A DNA stretch of 42,379 bases. It comes from an uncultured Opitutia bacterium (GTDB taxonomy: Bacteria > Verrucomicrobiota > Verrucomicrobiia > Opitutales > Puniceicoccaceae). Under the pieces are notes generated by a model. It was not told the origin of the DNA, did not search any database, and was given only the letters and a program-made list of their open reading frames with translations. The stretch covers positions 1-42,379 of the forward strand of contig CAJXLM010000020.1 in the NCBI GenBank assembly GCA_913056175.1, written 5' to 3'. Of the stretch, positions 9,240 to 23,206 are shown piece by piece (the first letter of the stretch is position 1; every line of letters starts with the position of its first letter). Position numbers and translations under genes: made by a program.

Positions 9240-10000
9240 TGGCCCGGATCCATCCGACCGCCATTGTCGAGGAGGGGGCCGTCCTGGACTCCTCCGTGGA
9301 GGTGGGGGCCTATGCCTTCCTCGGCGAGGAGGTGGAAATCGGGCCCGGCACCGTGATCGCCCACCACGCCACCGTGGAGGGCAGGACCCGGCTCGGCCGG
9401 GAGAACCACGTCTACCCCTACGCCTTCCTCGGGGGGCGCACCCACGACCTCAAGCACCGCGGGGGCACCCCCGGCCTGCGGGTGGGCGATGGCAACACCT
9501 TCCGCGAGTACACCACCGTCCACTGCGCCACCGACGACGGAGAGTGGACCCGGATCGGCAACGGGAACACCGTCCTCGCCTACTCGCACATCGCCCACGA
9601 CTGCCAGGTGGGCGACCATCTCATCATGAGTAGCCACGCCGCTCTCGGCGGCCACGTCCTCGTGGGAGATCATGCCAACATCGGGTGGGGTTCCGGGGTC
9701 CACCAGTTCTGCCGGATCGGCGCCTACGCCATGGTGGGGGCAGCCACCAAGCTCGTGCGGGACCTGCCGCCCTTCTTTCTCGCCGACGGGAATCCCGCGG
9801 AGATCAAGACCATCAACCGGGTCGGCCTGGAGCGGGCCGGCTTTTCGCCGGAGGCCATTCGAGCCATCCACCACGCCTACCGACTGCTCCACCGCGAGGG
9901 GCTCACCCGGAAGGAGGCCATCACGCGGCTCCGCGCAGAGGCGGGGGAGGATGACTCCGTGCGCGCGATCCTCGCCTTTCTCGAAGAGAGCGAGCGCTAG
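9239..10000 (+). CDS. lpxA: Acyl-ACP--UDP-N-acetylglucosamine O-acyltransferase (LpxA)
   Basis: This 253-residue left-handed beta-helix enzyme adds a hydroxyacyl chain to UDP-GlcNAc, the first step of lipid A synthesis. Hexapeptide repeats start at residue 4 (IHPTAIVEEGAVL) and run to about 185, and the catalytic His is about residue 120 within SHIAHDC. The HQFCRIG and GNPAEIKTINRVGLER segments are typical of LpxA. The C-terminal helical domain ends the protein at the usual length. The start codon shares one base with the stop of lpxC/fabZ (TGATG), so translation is probably coupled. It converges on the HNH gene, with five bases between the stops. Confidence 0.96.
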   Translation: MARIHPTAIVEEGAVLDSSVEVGAYAFLGEEVEIGPGTVIAHHATVEGRTRLGRENHVYPYAFLGGRTHDLKHRGGTPGLRVGDGNTFREYTTVHCATDDGEWTRIGNGNTVLAYSHIAHDCQVGDHLIMSSHAALGGHVLVGDHANIGWGSGVHQFCRIGAYAMVGAATKLVRDLPPFFLADGNPAEIKTINRVGLERAGFSPEAIRAIHHAYRLLHREGLTRKEAITRLRAEAGEDDSVRAILAFLEESER

Positions 10001-10005
10001 GCCCC

Positions 10006-10617
10006 CTAAGTCTTCCCGAGAAACGGCTTCCAGCTTTCCCTCGAGCCATTCCGGTGCAACAGGGCGAGGAAGGGCCGGTGTTTCGGGCGGACCGGCTGGC
10101 AACGCAGGCGAAGGCCCGCCTGGTGGGGCAGGCGGTTGGCCTTCCGGCTGTTGCAGCTGATGCAGGAGGTCACCAGATTTTCCCAGCTCGTACGCCCTCC
10201 CCGGTCGCGGGGGATGACGTGGTCGAGATTCAGCCGGGACTCCGGGAAGACCTCTCCGCAGTACTGGCAGCGGTACTGGTCGCGCTCGAACACATTGCGC
10301 CGGTTCAGCTTGGTCTCCTGGACGGGCACCCGATCGAAGCGCTGGAGCAGCAGGATCTGGGGGAGTCGCAGGTTCATGCGGATGGAGCGCACACTGGCCT
10401 CATCCGGCTGGGGGGGATCGTCGAGGGAACGCTCCACCCACTCTTCCGCGGAGAGGAGCTCGTAGTGGCCATGGTTCGGATCGATGACCTGCGCGTTCCG
10501 CTGGAAGAGGAGGCCGAGGGCCCGCTTCGCACCCACGATGTTCACCGGCTGCCAAACCCGGTTGAGAACGAGAACCCGGTAGGCTTCCTCATGCGAAAGC
10601 TGACCGCCGTCCTTCAT
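10006..10617 (-). CDS. HNH endonuclease
   Basis: The 203-residue protein carries a C-terminal HNH domain with zinc-ligand pairs Cys117/Cys120 and Cys152/Cys155. The core includes Asp132-His133 (LDHVIPRDRGG), Asn147 (WENL) and Asn156. The N-terminal half (VLVLNRVWQPVNIV, with the KRAL and LLFQRNAQVID segments) is shared by many small chromosomal HNH proteins whose role is not established; they may be repair or restriction-like nucleases. No restriction partner is nearby. It runs convergent to lpxA and lies 78 bases upstream of the start of the next minus-strand gene downstream, mnhG. Confidence 0.9.
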   Translation of the reverse strand: MKDGGQLSHEEAYRVLVLNRVWQPVNIVGAKRALGLLFQRNAQVIDPNHGHYELLSAEEWVERSLDDPPQPDEASVRSIRMNLRLPQILLLQRFDRVPVQETKLNRRNVFERDQYRCQYCGEVFPESRLNLDHVIPRDRGGRTSWENLVTSCISCNSRKANRLPHQAGLRLRCQPVRPKHRPFLALLHRNGSRESWKPFLGKT

Positions 10618-10695
10618 TGGGGAACAACCAAGAAGCTCCCCCGGCCCCTGGCAACCTCAAAGGGCGTTCCCCCGGGTTCCCACCGGAAAGCGGAC

Positions 10696-11064
10696 CTACT
10701 CCTCCCCCGGCTCCGACTTTGGCCCGCGGGACTCCTCCACGAAGTCCCTCGGTTCGCGGATCTCGTCGATCCGTCCGTCCCCCCAGGTCGGCAGCTGGCG
10801 GCGATACGCCGCCCGAGCGAGCACTTGGGCGGCCACCGGAGCCGTCAAGTAAAAGAAAACAATGGTGGCCGCCGCCACGACCACCGTGCGCAGGCTGCCG
10901 AAGTGCAGAGCCGCTCCCACCAGGACGAGGGCGGCCCCAAAGGCCCCCGCCTTGGTGGCGGCGTGCATTCGGGTGTAGAGGTCCGGCATGCGGAGGACCC
11001 CGATGGCCGCGACCAGGCTGAAGAACCCGCCCGCGATCACAAAAAAGGCCGCCATCCAGTTCAT
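10696..11064 (-). CDS. mnhG: Na+/H+ antiporter subunit MnhG/MrpG
   Basis: The 122-residue membrane protein has three hydrophobic segments, starting with MNWMAAFFVIAGGFFSLVAAIG cut short at the first loop, and the family signature LRMPDLYTRMHAATKAG at about residues 24-40. Its charged C-terminal tail is acidic. It is the last gene of the mnh/mrp cluster. The ATG overlaps the mnhF stop by four bases (ATGA). MrpG is needed for assembly of the multi-subunit cation/proton antiporter in the inner membrane. Confidence 0.93.
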   Translation of the reverse strand: MNWMAAFFVIAGGFFSLVAAIGVLRMPDLYTRMHAATKAGAFGAALVLVGAALHFGSLRTVVVAAATIVFFYLTAPVAAQVLARAAYRRQLPTWGDGRIDEIREPRDFVEESRGPKSEPGEE

Positions 11065-11327
11065 CGGCTCCCTCCCCTCTCGAGGTAGCGGGCAAAGGCG
11101 ACCGTGCCGAGAAAACCGGCCACGGCGATGGCAAGGGCCGCATCGAGGAGGACCGGCTGGCCGAAGCCCAGCCCCAGCAGCACCATGATCCCGAGGGTGA
11201 GCCCGCTGAGCAGGTCGAAGGCGACCACCCGGTCAAAGGAGGACGGACCCCGCACGATCCGGACCATGGCGATGGCAATGGAGATCAGGTAGAGCCCTCC
11301 GCCTACGGCGAGCCCGACCCCGAGCAC
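11061..11327 (-). CDS. mnhF: Na+/H+ antiporter subunit MnhF/MrpF
   Basis: This 88-residue protein has three transmembrane segments and the conserved VRGPSSFDRVVAFD motif near residue 25. I chose the GTG at 11327 because a GGGAGAG ribosome-binding site sits six bases upstream of it, directly after the mnhE stop. The resulting length is also normal for MrpF. A longer reading starting inside mnhE would add 28 non-family residues. It overlaps mnhG by four bases. Sodium or potassium could be the exchanged cation. Confidence 0.9.
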   Translation of the reverse strand: MLGVGLAVGGGLYLISIAIAMVRIVRGPSSFDRVVAFDLLSGLTLGIMVLLGLGFGQPVLLDAALAIAVAGFLGTVAFARYLERGGSR

Positions 11328-11340
11328 GTTGATCTCTCCC

Positions 11341-11664
11341 TCAAAAGACACGGCGCACCTTCCTCCCGTAATTGCGCTCCAGTTCCGCGGCGAGTTCGGC
11401 GGGAGAGCCATCGATGTACATGGCGTGGATGAACAGGCGCTCCTGGTCCGGGGAGACGGCGATCCCGAGCGTACCCGGCGTCATCGTGATCAGGTTCGCC
11501 ATGAGGACCACCTGGCGGTCGCTCATCCCCCGTATATCCAGCCCAATGAAGCCCGGCTTGAGGCGGTGGCGGGGGGTGAGGACATCGTGGGCGACACGGA
11601 AATTCGACTGGACCACATCATAGATGTAAAACGCCAGGAAGGGGATGAGGCGGAGGAAGCGCAT
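11341..11664 (-). CDS. mnhE: Na+/H+ antiporter subunit MnhE/MrpE, short form
   Basis: The 107-residue protein matches the C-terminal two thirds of MrpE: a hydrophobic start (FLRLIPFLAFYIYDVVQSN), VLTPRHRLKPG, NLITMTPGTLGI and the LFIHAMYID strand. Typical MrpE proteins are about 150-160 residues and begin with extra transmembrane helices that are absent here. There is no room for them, because the mnhD stop is only six bases upstream of this ATG. Either a short natural form exists in this lineage or the N-terminus was lost. Order and coupling within the operon are otherwise intact. Confidence 0.85.
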   Translation of the reverse strand: MRFLRLIPFLAFYIYDVVQSNFRVAHDVLTPRHRLKPGFIGLDIRGMSDRQVVLMANLITMTPGTLGIAVSPDQERLFIHAMYIDGSPAELAAELERNYGRKVRRVF

Positions 11665-11670
11665 AGGAGA

Positions 11671-13179
11671 CTATTCCTTTCCACGGCCCGCGAGAACCGT
11701 CGAGATGTATTCCTGCGGCGAGAGCAATTGGTCGGCGGCCCGCTCCGAAAAAGCGAAGAGGAATTCCCCGAAGACGCCGAGAGCCACCGTGCAGACGGAG
11801 AGGGTGGCCACCGGGACCACCATCCAACCGAGCCGGCCCACCCCTCCCGCCATCAGCGGGAGCGCCCCCTCCGGCCGCGGTTTCCAGAAAGCCTCCGCCC
11901 AGATCTTGGTCATCGAGTAGAGCGTGAGGATGCCGACCACCAGGGCGGCGGCCACCGCGAACCACCAGCCCCCCTCGAGGCCTGCCCGGACCACTCCCAG
12001 TTTCGCCCAGAAGCCGGACAGAGGCGGAATCCCCGCGAGGGAAAACGCGGGAAGGAAGAAGAGGACTGCCAGCCAGGGTGCGCTCCGGTAGAGGCCGCCG
12101 ACCCGGGCGAGGTCGGCCGTGCCCTGCAGGCGGATGACGATCCCGCTGATCAGGAGGAGGTTCGTCTTCGCCACCATGTTGTGAATGATGTAGAAAATCG
12201 CGGCCGCGAGGGCCAGGGGCGTGAAGAAGGCCAGCCCCAGAACCATGTAGCCGATCTGGCTGACGATGTGGAAGGAGAGGATCCGGCGCATCTCGAAGTG
12301 GGCCGCCGCCCCGAGCACCCCCGTGATCATGGTAAGCACCGCGATGGCCAGCAGCAGGCCCTGGGCCTGGGGGAAGAGCGGTTCGAAGACGAGGGTGTAG
12401 ACCCGAATGAGCGCGTAGACCCCGACCTTGGTGAGGAGCCCGGCGAAGATCGCGGAGACGGTGGAGGGGGGGGTATGGTAGGAAGCCGGCAGCCAGAAGA
12501 AGAGCGGAAAGACGGCCGCCTTCAGGCCGAAGGCCACCAGGATCAAGAGGGAAGCCGCCTGCAGCCAGCCCGGATCCGGAGAGGCTTCGAGTCGCACGGC
12601 GAGGTCGGCGAGGTTGAGGGTGCCGAGCACCCCGTAGAGGATCCCCGCCGCGGAGAGGAAAAGGGCCGAGGAGAAAAGGTTGAGGATGACATACTTGAGC
12701 CCCCCCTCCAGCTCCGCCCTTGCCCCGCCGAGGGCGGTAAGGACGAAGGAAGCGATCAGCATGACCTCGAACCAGACATAGAGGTTGAAGAGGTCCCCCG
12801 TGAGGAAGGCCCCGTTCACCCCGAAGAGCAGGAGGAGGTAGAGCGGGTAGAAGAAGCGCTGGATGCGGCGGCGGCTGATCTCCCCCAGCGAGAAGACGGC
12901 CACGGCTGCGCCCAACAGAGCGGAGAAGGCCACCATGACGGCGCTCAGCCGGTCGGCGACCAGACTGATCCCGAAGGGCGCCTCCCAACTGCCCAGCTGG
13001 ACCACGAGGATGCCCGCGCGGTCCACCGCCACGAGGAGGACGAGGGAGGCCACCAGGGTGAGGCCACTGCAGACCACCGCCCCCACCCGCTGGAAACCCA
13101 CCGAGAGGGAGCCGGCCAGCAGGACGATGGTCCCCGCCAGCGGCAGGAGCAGGGGCAAGAGCAGGAGCAGTCCGCTCAT
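11671..13179 (-). CDS. mnhD: Na+/H+ antiporter subunit MnhD/MrpD
   Basis: The 502-residue polytopic protein belongs to the proton-translocating antiporter family related to complex I NuoL/M/N. Visible landmarks are LYVWFEVMLIASFVL (conserved Glu in a membrane helix), the GLKAAVFPLFFWLPASYHTPPSTVSA block with its conserved Lys, and SGFWAKLG further on. MrpA and MrpD form the two ion-pumping subunits of the complex. The ATG overlaps the mnhC stop by four bases (ATGA), supporting this start. Confidence 0.95.
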   Translation of the reverse strand: MSGLLLLLPLLLPLAGTIVLLAGSLSVGFQRVGAVVCSGLTLVASLVLLVAVDRAGILVVQLGSWEAPFGISLVADRLSAVMVAFSALLGAAVAVFSLGEISRRRIQRFFYPLYLLLLFGVNGAFLTGDLFNLYVWFEVMLIASFVLTALGGARAELEGGLKYVILNLFSSALFLSAAGILYGVLGTLNLADLAVRLEASPDPGWLQAASLLILVAFGLKAAVFPLFFWLPASYHTPPSTVSAIFAGLLTKVGVYALIRVYTLVFEPLFPQAQGLLLAIAVLTMITGVLGAAAHFEMRRILSFHIVSQIGYMVLGLAFFTPLALAAAIFYIIHNMVAKTNLLLISGIVIRLQGTADLARVGGLYRSAPWLAVLFFLPAFSLAGIPPLSGFWAKLGVVRAGLEGGWWFAVAAALVVGILTLYSMTKIWAEAFWKPRPEGALPLMAGGVGRLGWMVVPVATLSVCTVALGVFGEFLFAFSERAADQLLSPQEYISTVLAGRGKE

Positions 13180-13523
13180 GTGTCCGTGCTCCGGAAGGCG
13201 TCCGTGTCGTCATCGCCGACCGCCTCGTGGGCCTCGTGGACCAGGGTGAGGACGAAGGCGGTCAGACCAAAGCTGATGACGATGGCGGTGAGCACCATCG
13301 CCTGGGGGAGCGGATCGCCGAAGGGCGCCACCGGCTCCTGACCGTCCGCCGGTACCAGCGGGGGACTCCCCGCGAGCAGGCCCCCGCTCGCGAAAACCAG
13401 CAAGTTGGCCCCTTGGCTGATGAGCATCACCCCGATGACCAGTTTCATGATGCTGCGTCGCATCAGGCAGTAGACCCCTGCGGCGAACAGGACGCCGATG
13501 AGGATGGGCACGAGGAACCCCAT
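13176..13523 (-). CDS. mnhC: Na+/H+ antiporter subunit MnhC/MrpC
   Basis: The 115-residue protein resembles NuoK: three transmembrane helices, the GVYCLMRRSIMKLVIG segment near residue 16, ISQGANLLVF and the DPLPQAMVLTAIVISFG helix. It is a membrane subunit of the Mrp complex. The start at 13523 shares one base with the mnhB stop (TGATG), and the stop overlaps mnhD by four bases, so this subunit is coupled on both sides. The C-terminal tail is acidic. Confidence 0.94.
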   Translation of the reverse strand: MGFLVPILIGVLFAAGVYCLMRRSIMKLVIGVMLISQGANLLVFASGGLLAGSPPLVPADGQEPVAPFGDPLPQAMVLTAIVISFGLTAFVLTLVHEAHEAVGDDDTDAFRSTDT

Positions 13524-13975
13524 CAGCCCGGCTCCTCCTCGTCCTGCTCGGCCCAGCCGAAATCGGCGAGGCTGAAAACCGTGTGCAGCACGAAACCGAT
13601 CACCGTCAAGTAGACCCCGACATCGAAGAGGAGCGGGGTCCCGAGGTGAATCGTCCCCAGCAGCGGCAGGGAAAAGCTGGGCAGCCAGAGTCCGGTGAGG
13701 AAAGGGGCGCCGCCGAGCATCCCGAACAGACCGCTGATCACGGCGACCCCCAAGCCGACGCCCATGAGGACTGCCGGGGGGATGCGGACCCGGCGGCGGG
13801 CCTCCGCCATGCCGTCCCCGAGACCGACCAGCAGGAAGGAAGCGGCCGCAAGGAGTCCCCCGATAAACCCTCCGCCCGGCAGGTTGTGCCCGCGGTAGAG
13901 AACCAGCAGGGAGAGCAGCAGAAGGAGCGGAAAGAGCAGGCGTCCCGCCCGGCTGAGAATGAAGGAGTCCTTCAT
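13523..13975 (-). CDS. mnhB: Na+/H+ antiporter subunit MnhB/MrpB
   Basis: The 150-residue membrane protein carries the MrpB signature [15 protein letters not shown] (about residues 28-42) and a C-terminal [13 protein letters not shown] helix. Its separate existence shows that mnhA and mnhB are not fused here, unlike in organisms with a single long MrpA-B. The ATG at 13975 overlaps the mnhA stop by four bases (ATGA). Confidence 0.94.
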   Translation of the reverse strand: MKDSFILSRAGRLLFPLLLLLSLLVLYRGHNLPGGGFIGGLLAAASFLLVGLGDGMAEARRRVRIPPAVLMGVGLGVAVISGLFGMLGGAPFLTGLWLPSFSLPLLGTIHLGTPLLFDVGVYLTVIGFVLHTVFSLADFGWAEQDEEEPG

Positions 13976-16299
13976 TCCGCGCGTTTCCGCCGGCGGCGGC
14001 GAAGGCCGCCGGTGACGAGGGCAGCCACCCCGAGGGCGGCGGCCACGAGGACGGTGATTTCCCCAAGGGTGTCGAGGGCCCGGAAGTCCACGAGGATCAC
14101 GTTGACGACATTCTTCCCCTTCGCGAGCGGGTAGCTCATTGCGGCCAGCCGTTCGGAGATCGGCGTGTCCAGGTTCAGGGTGATCGCCTCCAAGGCGAGA
14201 TAGCTCATGCAAAGACCGAAGAGGGCGGCGAGGCCGGCATCCCGCAATCGGATGAGCACCCGGGAGGGGTGGCGCAGGTGGGGAAGACGGTAGATCACGA
14301 ACATGAAGAGCACCACCGTGAGCGTCTCCACGAGCAGCTGGGTGATGGCGAGGTCGGGCGCGCCGTAGTAGGTGAAGAGCAAAGCCATCCCGAAGCCGAC
14401 CGTGCCCAGCCCGAGCAAGGCGGTGATCCGGTTGTCGGTGACCGCGGCGAGAACCGCCCCCACGATCATCGTGAGGACGATGCCCGCCGGGAGGGCCTCG
14501 ATCGGACCCGGCAAGGGGGGCGGGGCGAGCCGGAGGGAGGTGGAGAGGATCGCTCCTCCCACGAGGACCACCGTGAAGAGGAGGACGATGCGCACGTAGC
14601 TGTAGAGCCGGCCGGACTGGAGCGTGCGCGTCTGCCACTCCGCGAGGGCGACCGTGGAGGCGAAGAGGAGGTCGTAGGTGGCCTCGGCCCCGCGAGCCCG
14701 CAGGAAGTAGCGGACCCGCGGCGCCACCCTCCAGAAGTGGTGGCGGAGGCGGAAGAGGACGAGACCCCCAGCGAGGGTGAGCAGGCTGAGGAGGAGGGGA
14801 AGGTTGAAGCCGTGCCAGAGCTTGACGTACACCTCGCTGGGAGCCCCCGTCATCGCCGAGACCGCCGGCGCCACCAAGGTGGGCCCAACCAGACCCGGGA
14901 CCAGGCCGAGGAGGAGGCCGATGCTCCCGAGGAGGAGGGGCCCAAACCAGAGGGAGAAAGGACCCTCGTGGGGCGGCTTGGGGGTCTGCCCGCTCGGCCG
15001 GCCCCAGAAGGGAGCGATGCCCGCCTTCAGCGCGAGCGCCATCATGAGCATGTTGCCGCCCACCGCGACCGCGAGGACGCCCCAGCCGAGCCCGCCGAGG
15101 TTGCCGGCCGCCTCGTAGACGGCCTCCTTGCCGATGAAGCCGAAAAAGGGCGGGAAGCCCGACTTGGAAAGGGCCGCGAGGAGGGCGGCGGTCGCCGTGA
15201 GGGGCATGGCGAAGCGGAGCCCCCGCAGGTGGGTCAATTCCCGGGTGCCCGTCTCGTGGTCGACCGCACCCGCCGTCATGAAGAGGGCCGCCTTGTAGAG
15301 GGCGTGGCCGATGAGGAAGACGATCATCGACTTGAGGGCGAGCTCGGTGCCGACTCCGAGAAGCATGGTGAGCAGCCCGAGAACCCCGAGCGTGGTGTAG
15401 GCGAGGATGCCCTTCAGGTCGGTCTGGAAGAGGCCGAGGACCACCGCGGTGAGGAGGGTGAGCCCCCCGAAGACGACGAGGTAGCCCGTCCACATCTCCG
15501 TCCCGCCAAGGGCGGGATGGAGGCGGGCGAGGAGAAAGACCCCGGCCTTCACCATGGTGGCCGAGTGCAGATAGGCACTCACCGGGGTCGGGGCGACCAT
15601 CGCGTTGGGCAGCCAGAAGTGGAAGGGGACCTGGCCGCTCTTGGTGAAGGCGCCCGCGAGGATGAGGAGGAGGATGGCCGGGTAGAGGGGAGAGGCGGTG
15701 AGGAGCGCACCCTCCCCGAGCAGCTCACTGATCCGGTAGGTGCCGGCCACCTCGCCGAGGAGGATGAACCCCGCGAGCATGACCACTGCCCCCAGCCCAG
15801 TCACCAGGAGTGCCTGCAGGGCCTTTTTCCGCGACTGCGGATCCTCGTGCAGGAAGCCGATGAGCAGGTAGGAGGTGATGCTCGTCAGCTCCCAGAAGAT
15901 GAAGAGGAGGATGAGATTGTCGGCGAGGACCAGCCCGAGCATCGCCCCCATGAAGGCGAGCAGGAAGGAGGCGAAGCGGCCGTACTGCGGGTGCTTGCCG
16001 AGGTAGCCGAAGGAGTAAAGGACGATGAGGGCGCCGATCCCGGTGACCAACAGGCCCATCACCGCGGAGAGCCCGTCCATGCGCAGGTCGAGGGTGACCC
16101 CGAGAGAGGGAAACCAGGGGAGCTGGAGACTCACCGCCCCGCCGGCGGCCACAGCGGGCAAGCCGCCCAGGAGGAGGAGGAAGGCACCCAGCGGAACGAC
16201 CAGCAACAGGTTGCGCAGCCAGCCCCTCCCCGCACGCACCATCCACGGGGCGGCGAGCGCCCCGGCAAAGACGAGGAGGAGGCTGAGGAGGAGGGTCAT
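13972..16299 (-). CDS. mnhA: Na+/H+ antiporter subunit MnhA/MrpA
   Basis: The 775-residue protein is the largest Mrp subunit, related to NuoL. Seen in it are the VLYSFGYLG and [18 protein letters not shown] helices (with the key Glu) and the [16 protein letters not shown] block (Lys and His of the proton path). [10 protein letters not shown] follows, and a long C-terminal region resembles the MbhD/MbhE part ([16 protein letters not shown]). Length matches an MrpA that has a separate MrpB. It heads the seven-gene operon mnhABCDEFG that maintains cytoplasmic pH and Na+ balance. The 156 bases upstream would hold the promoter, but no strong one was seen. Confidence 0.96.
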   Translation of the reverse strand: MTLLLSLLLVFAGALAAPWMVRAGRGWLRNLLLVVPLGAFLLLLGGLPAVAAGGAVSLQLPWFPSLGVTLDLRMDGLSAVMGLLVTGIGALIVLYSFGYLGKHPQYGRFASFLLAFMGAMLGLVLADNLILLFIFWELTSITSYLLIGFLHEDPQSRKKALQALLVTGLGAVVMLAGFILLGEVAGTYRISELLGEGALLTASPLYPAILLLILAGAFTKSGQVPFHFWLPNAMVAPTPVSAYLHSATMVKAGVFLLARLHPALGGTEMWTGYLVVFGGLTLLTAVVLGLFQTDLKGILAYTTLGVLGLLTMLLGVGTELALKSMIVFLIGHALYKAALFMTAGAVDHETGTRELTHLRGLRFAMPLTATAALLAALSKSGFPPFFGFIGKEAVYEAAGNLGGLGWGVLAVAVGGNMLMMALALKAGIAPFWGRPSGQTPKPPHEGPFSLWFGPLLLGSIGLLLGLVPGLVGPTLVAPAVSAMTGAPSEVYVKLWHGFNLPLLLSLLTLAGGLVLFRLRHHFWRVAPRVRYFLRARGAEATYDLLFASTVALAEWQTRTLQSGRLYSYVRIVLLFTVVLVGGAILSTSLRLAPPPLPGPIEALPAGIVLTMIVGAVLAAVTDNRITALLGLGTVGFGMALLFTYYGAPDLAITQLLVETLTVVLFMFVIYRLPHLRHPSRVLIRLRDAGLAALFGLCMSYLALEAITLNLDTPISERLAAMSYPLAKGKNVVNVILVDFRALDTLGEITVLVAAALGVAALVTGGLRRRRRKRAE

Positions 16300-16455
16300 G
16301 GAATCGTGCGGCTGTCTCGGGACTTCCGACTTTCCGGAGAGGCCATCGCCTCTTCAAGGCTTTCCGGAGGAATTCGGCCGCGCATCCCCTGGAACCGGCT
16401 CTCTTGGCCGTCGCGGGGGGCCAGCCCGCTGAGGCCGCCACCCCGCGCGCCTGCC

Positions 16456-17727
16456 TCAGCGAATCATCCCGGCCCCCACCGTGCGGTTGGTCCCCTCGTC
16501 GACGAGGACAAAGCCGCCGGTGAGCCGGTTGCGCCGGTAGGAGTCGTAGAGGAGGGGCTCCGCCGTGCGCACATGGATCCGACCGATGTCGTTCAGGCCC
16601 AGCTGGACGTCGCCCTCCTCCTTGTGGAGGGTGTTGATGTCCACCTTGTAGCGGACCTCGCGGACAAGGGCGCGGACGCTCCGGGTCGTGTGGCGGAGGA
16701 GGTACTTGCGCCCCGGCTCGAGCGGCCGTTCCGGCGAGAACCAGCAGAACATCGCGTCCAACTCCTGCTCGACCCGCGGCTGGTTGTTTGGCTTGGCGAT
16801 CATGTCCCCCCGGCTCACGTCGATGTCGTCCTCCAGGCGAATCACCACGGACATCGGGGAGAAGGCCTCCTCCACCGGTCCCTCAAAGCGCTCCACCGAA
16901 CGGATCCGGGTGGTGAACCCGGAGGGCAGCACGACCACCTCGTCCCCCGCGCGGAAGACTCCCCCGTGCACCCGGCCGGCGTAGCCCCGGTAGTCGTGGT
17001 GCTCCCGCGAATGCGGCCGGATCACCCACTGCACGGGGAACCGCGCATCCACATGGTTGCTGTCCGGGCCGATGTAGACGTTTTCCAGGTGGTAAAGGAG
17101 GGAGGGCCCCTCGTACCACGGCATGTTCGCCGAGCGGTTCACCACGTTGTCGCCGTGCAGCGCGGAGATCGGCACGAAGGTGATCTCCTTGATCTGCAGG
17201 CGCGTGGCAAAGGCCTTGAAGGCCGCGACGATCTCCTCGAAGCGCTCCTGCGCGTAGTCGACGAGGTCCATCTTGTTGACGCAGAGAACCACGTGCTCGA
17301 TGCGGAGGAGCGAGGCGATGAAGGAGTGCCGGCATGTCTGCTCGATGACACCCTTGCGGGCATCGACGAGGATGATGGCGAGGTTGGCGGTGGAGGCCCC
17401 CGTCACCATGTTCCGCGTGTACTGGATGTGCCCCGGGGTGTCCGCGATGATGAACTTCCGCTTCGGGGTGGCGAAATAGCGGTAAGCTACGTCGATGGTG
17501 ATCCCCTGTTCGCGCTCCGAGCGGAGCCCGTCGGTGAGGAGGGCGAGGTTCACGTTCTCATCGCCCCGCTGCCGACTGGTGCGCTCGATGGACTCCAGCT
17601 GGTCCTCGAAGATCGTCTTCGTGTCGAACATGAGCCGCCCGATCAGGGTGCTCTTGCCGTCGTCCACGCTGCCCGCCGTGGTGAAGCGGAGCAGGTCCAT
17701 ATCCAGGTAGCCGTCCAATGTTTCCAT
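16456..17727 (-). CDS. cysN: Sulfate adenylyltransferase GTPase subunit (CysN)
   Basis: The 423-residue protein is an EF-Tu-like GTPase that, with CysD, converts sulfate and ATP into APS. GTPase motifs are GSVDDGKST (19-27), DTPGH (96-100) and NKMD (151-154), followed by two beta-barrel domains. Unlike many CysN proteins there is no C-terminal CysC kinase domain; that enzyme is encoded separately at 18720. A GAGAGGG sequence just upstream of the ATG is a plausible ribosome-binding site. The gene follows cysD after 14 bases. Confidence 0.96.
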   Translation of the reverse strand: METLDGYLDMDLLRFTTAGSVDDGKSTLIGRLMFDTKTIFEDQLESIERTSRQRGDENVNLALLTDGLRSEREQGITIDVAYRYFATPKRKFIIADTPGHIQYTRNMVTGASTANLAIILVDARKGVIEQTCRHSFIASLLRIEHVVLCVNKMDLVDYAQERFEEIVAAFKAFATRLQIKEITFVPISALHGDNVVNRSANMPWYEGPSLLYHLENVYIGPDSNHVDARFPVQWVIRPHSREHHDYRGYAGRVHGGVFRAGDEVVVLPSGFTTRIRSVERFEGPVEEAFSPMSVVIRLEDDIDVSRGDMIAKPNNQPRVEQELDAMFCWFSPERPLEPGRKYLLRHTTRSVRALVREVRYKVDINTLHKEEGDVQLGLNDIGRIHVRTAEPLLYDSYRRNRLTGGFVLVDEGTNRTVGAGMIR

Positions 17728-17741
17728 GCCTGTTCCCTCTC

Positions 17742-18650
17742 TCAGAAGTAGCCCTGCCGCTTGCGGTCCTCCATGGCCGCCTCGGAGCGCCGGTCGTCGG
17801 CCCGTCCGCCCCGCTCCGTCTGCCGGGCGGAGGCGACTTCCTCAATCACTGCCTCGAGGGTGGAGGCGGCCGACTCGACCGCACCCGTGCAGGTGGCATC
17901 CCCGACCGTGCGAAAGCGCACCGTGCGCCGCTCGGTGCGCTCCTCCTCACGGAGGGTGAGGAATTCGGTGACGGCGAGGAGGACTCCCTCGCGCTCGATG
18001 ACCTCCCGCTCATGGGCAAAGTAGAGAGCGGGAATGGGGATCTCCTCGCGGAGGATGTACTGCCAGACATCCATCTCCGTCCAATTGCTGAGCGGGAAAA
18101 CCCGGAAGTGTTCCCCCGTCTGCTTGCGCCCGTTGAAGAGATTCCAGAGCTCCGGCCGCTGGTTCTTCGGATCCCACTGGCCGAACTCGTCGCGGTGGGA
18201 GAAAAAGCGCTCCTTCGCCCGGGCCTTTTCCTCATCGCGCCGGGCACCGCCCACGGCGGCGTCAAAGCGGCCCTCCTCCAGGGCGTCCAGCAGCGTGACC
18301 GTCTGCAGCCCATTCCGGCTGGCATTGGGCCCCTTTTCCTCCACCACCCTTCCGCGGTCGATCGAATCCTGCACCAGAGCCACCTGCAGTTGGGCCCCGA
18401 GATCGCCGAGGAAGCGGTCGCGGAACTCGATCGTCTCCGGGAAATTGTGCCCCGTGTCCACGTGCAGGAAGGTCAGGGGCGGGCGGGCCGGCCAGAAGGC
18501 CTTCTGGGCGAGGCGGGCGACCACGATCGAATCCTTGCCCCCGGAGAAGAGGATGCAGGGCCGCTCGAACTGGGCGGCGGTCTCCCGCAGCACAAAAATT
18601 CCCTCCGATTCCAGCTGGTCGAGGTGGCTGAGTTGGTAGGACTGGGTCAT
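17742..18650 (-). CDS. cysD: Sulfate adenylyltransferase small subunit (CysD)
   Basis: The 302-residue protein has the PP-loop SGGKDS at residues 36-41, THVDTGHNFPET-type segment (LHVDTGHNFPE) and the DAAVGGARRDEEK and FPLSNWTEMDVWQYI blocks that are diagnostic of CysD. It forms APS with CysN in the cytosol. The ATG at 18650 gives the family-typical MTQSYQLSHLDQLE N-terminus; a TTG seven codons upstream is less likely. It lies 69 bases after cysC and directly before cysN. The Arg-rich C-terminus ending KRQGYF is the expected tail. Confidence 0.96.
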   Translation of the reverse strand: MTQSYQLSHLDQLESEGIFVLRETAAQFERPCILFSGGKDSIVVARLAQKAFWPARPPLTFLHVDTGHNFPETIEFRDRFLGDLGAQLQVALVQDSIDRGRVVEEKGPNASRNGLQTVTLLDALEEGRFDAAVGGARRDEEKARAKERFFSHRDEFGQWDPKNQRPELWNLFNGRKQTGEHFRVFPLSNWTEMDVWQYILREEIPIPALYFAHEREVIEREGVLLAVTEFLTLREEERTERRTVRFRTVGDATCTGAVESAASTLEAVIEEVASARQTERGGRADDRRSEAAMEDRKRQGYF

Positions 18651-18719
18651 GCGCTCAAACCGACCAGACAAGCACGGCCGGCGGCAGCGGGAAACGCTAA
18701 AATCGCCGCCCCCCGGCGC

Positions 18720-23175
<4,456 letters not shown>

Positions 23176-23206
23176 GGACGGGGGCCTGCTGCCCCCTTGG
23201 CCGCGC

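Noticed and set aside
11328-11411. Longer mnhF starting inside mnhE
   Set aside because: The extra residues do not fit the family, and a ribosome-binding site places the start at GTG 11327.
14269-17751. Very long open frame on the plus strand opposite mnhA and cysN
   Set aside because: It is the shadow of high-GC genes on the other strand; its translation is Glu/Arg/Gly-rich with no motif, while the minus frames show full family signatures.
18651-18671. Upstream TTG start for cysD
   Set aside because: The ATG at 18650 gives the family-typical N-terminus; the TTG adds seven unmatched residues.
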